Assembly: GCA_002435955.1 (NCBI GenBank)
Contig: DIWZ01000040.1
Location: 62,732-126,731, forward strand
Direction: 5' to 3'
DNA: 64,000 bases
From: Pelobacter sp. UBA6093
Lineage (GTDB): Bacteria; Desulfobacterota; Desulfuromonadia; Desulfuromonadales; Syntrophotaleaceae
A model generated the notes under the pieces. The model had not been told where the DNA came from, made no database searches, and worked only from the letters and a program-made list of their open reading frames with translations. The position numbers were made by a program, and so were the translations under genes. How positions within the stretch are numbered: position 1 is the first letter of the stretch; each line of letters begins with the position of its first letter. Below are positions 58,941 to 64,000 of the stretch, in pieces.

Positions 58941-59807
58941 TTAAAGAATGGCATCGCGTTTCTGTTTGGAGCGCAAAAAGAAATCGAACAACCTCTCGCC
59001 GTTGCCTGTGGCTATATCCTGTTTAACTTCCGCCAGGCTTTTCTCGAAGTTCTGGATCACCTCGAGCAGAGCGGTGCGATTGCTAAGGGCGATATCCCGC
59101 CACATGGTTGGATCGGAAGAGGCTATACGCGTAAAATCGCGAAACCCGCCAGCAGAAAAATCGAGAATGTTTTCATTTTTGCCGCTGCACTTTCCAACGG
59201 CATCGACCAGTGCGTAGGCTACCATATGAGGCAGATGGCTGATGGCAGCAAGAATCCGATCGTGTTTTTCCGGCGTCATGACGACCACTTCGCTGCCGGC
59301 GGCTTGCCAGAGATACTTTATCCTTTCCAGGGCACCGGCATCGGTACGCGGGGTCGGCGTAAGGATGCACCGACGCCCTCGATACAGTGTCGCAAATGCT
59401 GCTGCGGCCCCACTCTGTTCGGTGCCGGCTACGGGGTGCCCCGGCACGAAATGGATCCCCGCGGGCAGCATCGGTTCGATGGCGGCAACCACATCCGCTT
59501 TAACACTACCGCCATCCGTCAGAATCGCGCCGGCTTTCATATGGGGCAAAACTTCCGCCGCCACCTTTGACAACGTCTGCACCGGGGTCGATAAAAACAC
59601 CACATCGGCGCCGGTGACGCCTTCGGCCAGAGAGTGTGTAAACGCATCGATGATGCCCTTTTCACGAGCCGTCTCCAGGTTGGCTCGGCCACGCCCGATG
59701 CCGACGATCTCGCCGACCAGACCGGCATCTTTCAGCGCCAGGGCAAACGAGCCTCCGATCAGACCGACACCAACCACGGCCAATTTGGGAATAAAGAAAT
59801 CCGACAT
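58941..59807 (-). CDS. tyrA: prephenate dehydrogenase
   Basis: TyrA oxidises prephenate to 4-hydroxyphenylpyruvate for tyrosine synthesis (or arogenate, as in cyclohexadienyl dehydrogenases). The 288-residue protein has the NAD-binding VVGVGLIGGSFALAL, then LSTPVQTL, DGGSVKAD, FVPGHPVAGTEQSG with the catalytic His, and ISHLPHMVAYALVD. No chorismate mutase or ACT domain is attached. It lies between aroA and pheA on the same strand. Confidence 0.93.
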   Translation of the reverse strand: MSDFFIPKLAVVGVGLIGGSFALALKDAGLVGEIVGIGRGRANLETAREKGIIDAFTHSLAEGVTGADVVFLSTPVQTLSKVAAEVLPHMKAGAILTDGGSVKADVVAAIEPMLPAGIHFVPGHPVAGTEQSGAAAAFATLYRGRRCILTPTPRTDAGALERIKYLWQAAGSEVVVMTPEKHDRILAAISHLPHMVAYALVDAVGKCSGKNENILDFSAGGFRDFTRIASSDPTMWRDIALSNRTALLEVIQNFEKSLAEVKQDIATGNGERLFDFFLRSKQKRDAIL

Positions 59808-59851
59808 GTTTAGTATTTACACCTTATTAAATAAAAATAATAACCTAAAAT

Positions 59852-60934
59852 TCAACGGCAGCGAGGATAGGAACCTAGAACCTTTAAGGACCGGCAGCAA
59901 ACTTTAAGATCGCTCAGGGCCTCACTGATGGCAACATCCTCGACATGCCCTTCCAGATCGAGAAAAAAAACATATTCCCATGCTTTGGATTTGATGGGAC
60001 GGCTTTCAATCTTGGCAAGGTTGATGCCCCGCCTGCTGAAAGGTTCCAGCATCCTGGAGAGGATGCCGGGCTCATCCGTAACGATAAACATGATCGAGGT
60101 TTTGTCGTGTCCGGTACGCCCCGTCAGATTGCGACCGACGACCAGGAATCGAGTCACATTGTTGGTGTTATCCTGAATTTTTGGTTTGACGGTGCGTAAT
60201 CCATACAAGGACGCAGCAATCTCACTGGCTATGGCCGCCGAGCTTGGATCCTCAGCCGCCTGGCGAGCCGCCATGGCCGTACTGGAGGCATCGATCAGTG
60301 GTATATCGGGCAGATTTTCCTCGAGCCAGTGGCGGCATTGCGCCAAAGCCTGGGGATGCGACAGGATCTGGCGGATATCCTCCATTTTGCCGGTAATAGA
60401 GAGTAGATCGTGGGAGATATCCAGAAGTATTTCCGCATTGATCATCAGATCGGACTCGATGAACATGTCCAGCGTATGCGATACGATGCCTTCAGTGGTA
60501 TTCTCAACCGGTACCACACCATAGTCGGCACGCCCTCTGCGCACCTCGTCGAACACGGCAGGGATACTTTTCTGTGCCGTCAGCTGTGCGGAAAAACCGA
60601 ATTGCCGCTGAGCGGCCTGGTGGGTAAAGGTTGCTGCAGGTCCCAGGAAGGCTACTTTAATCGGCTGTTCCAGAGACAACGATGCGGAGATGATTTCCCT
60701 GAACACGCGCCTGACCGCTTCGGAAGGGAAAGGACCGCTGTTTTGAGCGACAAGACGTTCAAACACGGCGAGTTCGCGCCCGGGGTTATAATAATCGAGC
60801 CCCTGCCCGGCCTTGGCATGACCGATCTCCTGTGCGAGACACGCCCGCCGATTGAGAAGGGCTAGCAGCTGGTCATCGATAGCATCGATTTTCCGCCGCA
60901 ACTCTGATAAAACGTTCGACTCGTTGTTTTCCAT
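59852..60934 (-). CDS. pheA: bifunctional chorismate mutase / prephenate dehydratase (P-protein)
   Basis: The enzyme converts chorismate to phenylpyruvate. The 360-residue protein has an AroQ-type chorismate mutase domain (about residues 1-85: LRRKIDAIDDQLLALLNRR), then the dehydratase (VAFLGPAATFTHQAA, DYGVVPVENTTEGIVSHTLD, TRFLVVGR) and a C-terminal ACT domain (IMFIVTDEPGILSRML, IESRPIKS) for feedback by phenylalanine. The start at 60934 has GGGG-TG upstream. It is the first gene of the aromatic operon and diverges from the aminotransferase gene 157 nt away. Confidence 0.95.
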   Translation of the reverse strand: MENNESNVLSELRRKIDAIDDQLLALLNRRACLAQEIGHAKAGQGLDYYNPGRELAVFERLVAQNSGPFPSEAVRRVFREIISASLSLEQPIKVAFLGPAATFTHQAAQRQFGFSAQLTAQKSIPAVFDEVRRGRADYGVVPVENTTEGIVSHTLDMFIESDLMINAEILLDISHDLLSITGKMEDIRQILSHPQALAQCRHWLEENLPDIPLIDASSTAMAARQAAEDPSSAAIASEIAASLYGLRTVKPKIQDNTNNVTRFLVVGRNLTGRTGHDKTSIMFIVTDEPGILSRMLEPFSRRGINLAKIESRPIKSKAWEYVFFLDLEGHVEDVAISEALSDLKVCCRSLKVLGSYPRCR

Positions 60935-61091
60935 GGTCACCCCATCCCGAGAAATTTGGCTTGAAAGGTTAGCCTATCCATGCACAAAAAGCAAACGAAA
61001 GCCTGTTGCCGCCTTATCCCTTGACCCGTCATGCCCCAGCAATTACACTGCGGCGAAAATAATCGGACATACTTTCGATCAGGGAGGGACA

Positions 61092-62297
61092 ATGGCTATA
61101 TCCAGCAAAATTTCCGGATTTATTGAACGGGCATCATGGATTCGCAAGATGTTCGAAGAAGGCACTCGCCTGAAAGCCATTCACGGCGAAGATCAGGTGT
61201 TTGATTTTACCCTTGGCAACCCTTCGACGGAACCGCCGGAAGCCTTCAACAAGGCGCTGCTGAACCTGGCGCAGAACCCGCAACCAGGCATGCATCGTTA
61301 TATGAACAATGCCGGATACCCGGAAACCCGTGAAGCTGTGGCGCAGCATCTGTCGCACATGGCTCCGGCCACGGTCGAGGCCCGGCATATCATCATGACC
61401 TGCGGTGCGGGCGGAGGGCTCAACGTTACGCTCAAGACGATCCTCGACCCTGGTGACGAAGTCATCATCCTCGCCCCCTATTTCGTTGAATATATTTTCT
61501 ACATCGACAATCACGGCGGCACAACCAAAACCGTCAACACCCGCGCCGGCAGCTTTCAACTCGATATCGATGCCATCGAAGCCGCCATCGGCCCCAAAAC
61601 CAGAGCCATCATTATCAATTCACCCAACAATCCCACCGGAGTCATCTATCCGGCGGAAGACCTCAAGTCCCTCGGTGCGATGCTTGACCGCAAGCAGAAG
61701 GAACTGAACCGCACCTTGTTCGTGCTGTCAGACGAACCCTATGCACGTCTGAGTTACGACCGGGTCACGGTACCCTGCATCTTTTCCCATGTACGTAATG
61801 CCATCATCGTTACTTCCCACTCCAAGGACCTGGCCCTGCCCGGTGAGCGCATCGGTTACCTGGCCGCCAATCCGGCCATGGATGATGTGCAAAAATTCAT
61901 GGAGGGTGCCATCTTCTGCAACCGGGTTCTGGGATTCGTCAATGCCCCGGCCATAATGCAACGCCTTGTTGCAGGACTGCAGGAAGAAAGCGTCGACATC
62001 ACCGACTACCAAGCCAAGCGGGACCTGCTCTATGAACATCTTACCGCCCTTGGCTTCCGGATGGTAAAACCCCAGGGGGGCTTTTATCTGTTTCCCGAAT
62101 CGCCCCTTGAGGACGATGTCGTCTTCGCCCGCATGACCCAGGAGCACCGGGTGCTGGTGGTACCCGGGCAGGGTTTCGGCGCTCCAGGCTTTTTCCGTAT
62201 CGCCTATTGCGTGCCGATGGAAATGATTACAGCTAGCCTGCCTGCCTGGGAAAAGATCGCCAGAGATGCCGGTTTGTCCTGCCCTGCAACCCTATAG
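61092..62297 (+). CDS. PLP-dependent class I aminotransferase
   Basis: A 401-residue fold-type I enzyme. FDFTLGNPSTEPPEAF, the NSPNNPTGVIY motif (Asn contact with PLP), SDEPYARLSY (Asp, Tyr) and SHSKDLALPGERIGYL, with the PLP-binding Lys in SHSKD, are present. The substrate may be aspartate or an aromatic 2-oxoacid; divergence from pheA/tyrA hints at the aromatic pathway's last step, but this is inference. The start at 61092 is supported by a perfect AGGGAGG ribosome-binding site; the longer frame to 60852 overlaps pheA and is not needed. Confidence 0.9.
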   Translation: MAISSKISGFIERASWIRKMFEEGTRLKAIHGEDQVFDFTLGNPSTEPPEAFNKALLNLAQNPQPGMHRYMNNAGYPETREAVAQHLSHMAPATVEARHIIMTCGAGGGLNVTLKTILDPGDEVIILAPYFVEYIFYIDNHGGTTKTVNTRAGSFQLDIDAIEAAIGPKTRAIIINSPNNPTGVIYPAEDLKSLGAMLDRKQKELNRTLFVLSDEPYARLSYDRVTVPCIFSHVRNAIIVTSHSKDLALPGERIGYLAANPAMDDVQKFMEGAIFCNRVLGFVNAPAIMQRLVAGLQEESVDITDYQAKRDLLYEHLTALGFRMVKPQGGFYLFPESPLEDDVVFARMTQEHRVLVVPGQGFGAPGFFRIAYCVPMEMITASLPAWEKIARDAGLSCPATL

Positions 62298-62417
62298 ACC
62301 CAAAAAAGCCCCAAGGCCCCCTCCCCCATTCGGGGTCCTGGGAACCTGTCAGACTATGCGGGTCGAAGCGACAGGCTCCTTGTTTTTCCCAATTTCCCAA
62401 GAGACCATTGCCAAATA

Positions 62418-62457
62418 AAAAAAGTCTGGTTGCTTTTCAGCAGCCAGACTCTTTTTA
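62418..62457. terminator. bidirectional rho-independent terminator
   Basis: AGTCTGGTTGCT pairs with AGCAGCCAGACT across a TTTC loop (62423-62450), with A-rich sequence before and TTTTT after. It serves both the aminotransferase gene and the convergent M23 peptidase gene. Confidence 0.88.
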
Positions 62458-62542
62458 AATCAACGAGTCTCAGGGTTGTTTGGTGAATCAGATACCCTGC
62501 TCATGTTTTGTCTCAGCCGGAAACAGGCTGAAAAGCGACGTA

Positions 62543-63856
62543 TCAGTTAAGGGCGGTTCCAGCCTCGGAATCATTCTCGGTTGCAGCAAGGCGCGTGGCC
62601 GATGACGGTTCCCCCTCAAGGCGGGCGATGAGGGGCGAAATGGAGTTTTTGAATTCAGCCATATTGGCTTTGGACACCGGCTCAACCGAGACACTTTTAA
62701 GCTTGGCCGGGTTGATGGGCCTGCCGCCCTTGTACATGCGGAAGCAAAGGTGAGGGCCGGTGGCCAGACCAGTGCTTCCGACAAAGCCGATGGCCTGGCC
62801 CTGGGATACCCGCTTGCCCGATTTCATGTTTTTGGCAAAACGGCTCATGTGCAGATAAAGACTCTCCATCCCGTTGTTGTGCTTCAATTTAATAAAATTA
62901 CCGTTGTATTTGGTGAACCCGATCTTGCTGATGGTTCCGTTACCAATGGCCATGATCGGGGTACCGGTCGGGGCAGCATAATCAATCGCCGGATGGGCTT
63001 TCCATGTTTTGGTAATGGGGTGGAAGCGACGCAGCGAAAAGCCTGAGGATATACGGCTGAAGGACACTGGTGCCCGAAGGAAGGCTTTGCGCAAACCTTT
63101 ACCATTTTCGTCGAAATAGGCTGCTCGTTGGTCGCCATCTTTGTATAGAAACGCTTGAAAGGTTTCACCCTGATTCGTGAACTGTGCAGCCAGAATCTTG
63201 CCGTAGCCGGCTGGAGAGCCATCCCGATAACGTTTTTCCACCAAGACCTTAAAACTGTCCCCCGGGTGGATATCGCGAATAAAGTCGATGTCCCAGGCAA
63301 AGATGTCGGCCAGGTTGATGGCTAAAACTTCGTTCTCACCGTGGCTGATCACCGCGTCAAACAGATTGGCCAGGATGGTAGCGCTGACCACTTCTTCCCG
63401 TACAGAATAAGGAATGGGCTTGCGATCCACTTCAAAGCCTTGCTCATTCTGTCGTATGATGAGTTGGTCATCACTATCGATATCGTATTCCAGACTTTCG
63501 AAGGCACCATCAAGCAGGGACAATCGGTAGCCTTGCCCGGCACTCAGCTTGGAAAGAGGGAAAACCTCTTTACATTCCTGATTGAGGTTGTGAATTTCCT
63601 GGGGCGTAAAGATGTGTCCCAACAGGGAGGTGATTGTGTCGCCAGGGAGGATGACGGCACGCACTACTTCACGCCGAATTTTGGGTTCTGCCTGCACGTC
63701 GGCCGATCCGCTGACATTCTCTTTATCCGCGAGGAAAAAAACTTGCCAAAACAAGGCTCCGACAGCAGCAAGCATAAGCAGCGGGAAAATAAATCGGCGT
63801 TTAGGTCGTCCATTCTTCAGCCGCAGGGTGCGCGACCTCCTGAAATCATAATTCAT
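62543..63856 (-). CDS. M23-family murein peptidase (LytM domain)
   Basis: A 437-residue envelope protein. One N-terminal membrane anchor (FIFPLLMLAAVGALFWQVFF, about residues 22-41) comes first, then an OapA/LysM-like region with VILPGDTITSLLG, and a C-terminal M23 domain (SSGFSLRRFHPITKTWKAHPAIDYAAPTG, of which only part is quoted, ending LYLHMSRF and TGLATGPHLCF). The zinc ligands His, Asp and the HxH of GPHLCF look intact except that the usual HLHFE reads HLCFR, so one ligand is changed to Cys. The start at 63856 has GAGGAAC upstream. Confidence 0.82.
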   Translation of the reverse strand: MNYDFRRSRTLRLKNGRPKRRFIFPLLMLAAVGALFWQVFFLADKENVSGSADVQAEPKIRREVVRAVILPGDTITSLLGHIFTPQEIHNLNQECKEVFPLSKLSAGQGYRLSLLDGAFESLEYDIDSDDQLIIRQNEQGFEVDRKPIPYSVREEVVSATILANLFDAVISHGENEVLAINLADIFAWDIDFIRDIHPGDSFKVLVEKRYRDGSPAGYGKILAAQFTNQGETFQAFLYKDGDQRAAYFDENGKGLRKAFLRAPVSFSRISSGFSLRRFHPITKTWKAHPAIDYAAPTGTPIMAIGNGTISKIGFTKYNGNFIKLKHNNGMESLYLHMSRFAKNMKSGKRVSQGQAIGFVGSTGLATGPHLCFRMYKGGRPINPAKLKSVSVEPVSKANMAEFKNSISPLIARLEGEPSSATRLAATENDSEAGTALN

Positions 63857-63920
63857 AATCGTTCCTCGATCGGTATGTATAAAATACGGCAGGGGGCAGA
63901 TCGCGGCCTTAATTTGTTTG

Positions 63921-64000
63921 CATCCGGAAGCGGCCCTTTTCCCCAATCTCTGCGTCAATCCGCACGCTTGCGTGATGCGGCGTAGACATCTACGCCTTCT
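63921..64000 (+). repeat. dispersed intergenic repeat, copy C, cut by the window end
   Basis: Starts CATCCGGAA (63921) and matches the right half of copy B (in reverse orientation) at most positions, including CCTTTTCCCCAATCTC and the GGCGTAGACATCTACGCC hairpin (63978-63995). The rest lies outside the window. It sits just upstream of the M23 peptidase gene. Confidence 0.75.

Noticed and set aside
60852..61091. N-terminal extension of the aminotransferase frame
   Set aside because: It overlaps pheA, and a perfect ribosome-binding site precedes ATG 61092, where the family's usual start lies.

Overview
The window looks like a chromosomal segment of an anaerobic, moderately GC-rich Desulfuromonadales-type bacterium (Pelobacter/Syntrophotalea or Geobacter relatives). 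That assignment is inferred from the style and order of the housekeeping genes: a class II (B12-dependent) ribonucleotide reductase, the block cysE-iscR-nifS-iscU-mnmA-mtaB, and the block pheA-tyrA-aroA-cmk-ispH-rpsA-sppA-ihfB. No rRNA gene, tRNA gene or CRISPR array was recognised.

Layout. Positions 1-9.3 kb are core genes: tsaD-DUF2062-rsmA and a PIN/PhoH ATPase on the minus strand, then nrdJ, a YkgJ-type protein, an MFS transporter and a glycerophosphodiesterase on the plus strand. A 39-residue rubredoxin-like protein at 9.4 kb has its own near-consensus promoter and a strong terminator. A large class A penicillin-binding protein follows (9.8-13.0 kb).

Positions 13.0-31.9 kb form an accessory island. 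It opens with a lone integron-like gene cassette (an ABM-domain membrane protein between two attC-like sites, no integrase seen). Next is a RAYT (REP-associated tyrosine transposase) gene bounded by 26-bp inverted repeats and flanked by small mobile-element relics. From 15.5 to 20.3 kb lies an unusual four-gene nucleotide cluster: an exonuclease/DUF429/nucleotide-kinase fusion; a 350-residue adenylosuccinate synthetase paralogue with Gly in place of the catalytic Asp13 (PurZ-like); a dCTP-deaminase-fold membrane coiled-coil protein that appears to have lost catalytic residues; and a deoxynucleoside-kinase-like protein. It runs directly into a two-gene restriction-modification pair (N6-adenine methylase plus a PD-(D/E)XK protein). 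Base composition is clearly AT-rich across about 18.1-22.9 kb. A convergent type I restriction-modification operon (hsdR-hsdM-rhuM/fic-hsdS) closes the island. The nucleotide cluster is the best candidate for an undescribed system. I read it as either a nucleotide-based antiphage module or a modified-purine pathway; that reading is inference.

Positions 31.9-46.7 kb are one long minus-strand run: a TPR lipoprotein, a LolB-like lipoprotein, an oligopeptide ABC transporter without its ATPases, a NSS-type symporter, mutM, a thioesterase, cysteine and Fe-S biosynthesis, and two tRNA thiolation/methylthiolation enzymes. Positions 46.8-49.3 kb (plus strand) carry an APH/kinase fusion and a STAS/anti-sigma pair. 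Positions 49.4-61 kb (minus strand) carry a HAD phosphatase, lgt, an RluA-family synthase, a thioesterase, ihfB, sppA, rpsA, ispH, cmk, aroA, tyrA and pheA. An aminotransferase and an M23 peptidase converge on a bidirectional terminator at 62.4 kb.

Three copies of a dispersed repeat family (about 150-165 bp, ends CATCCGGAA..., central GGCGT/ACGCC hairpin) lie in intergenic gaps near 2.6, 51.9 and 63.9 kb. All coordinates and motif calls were made by eye; no database search was run.
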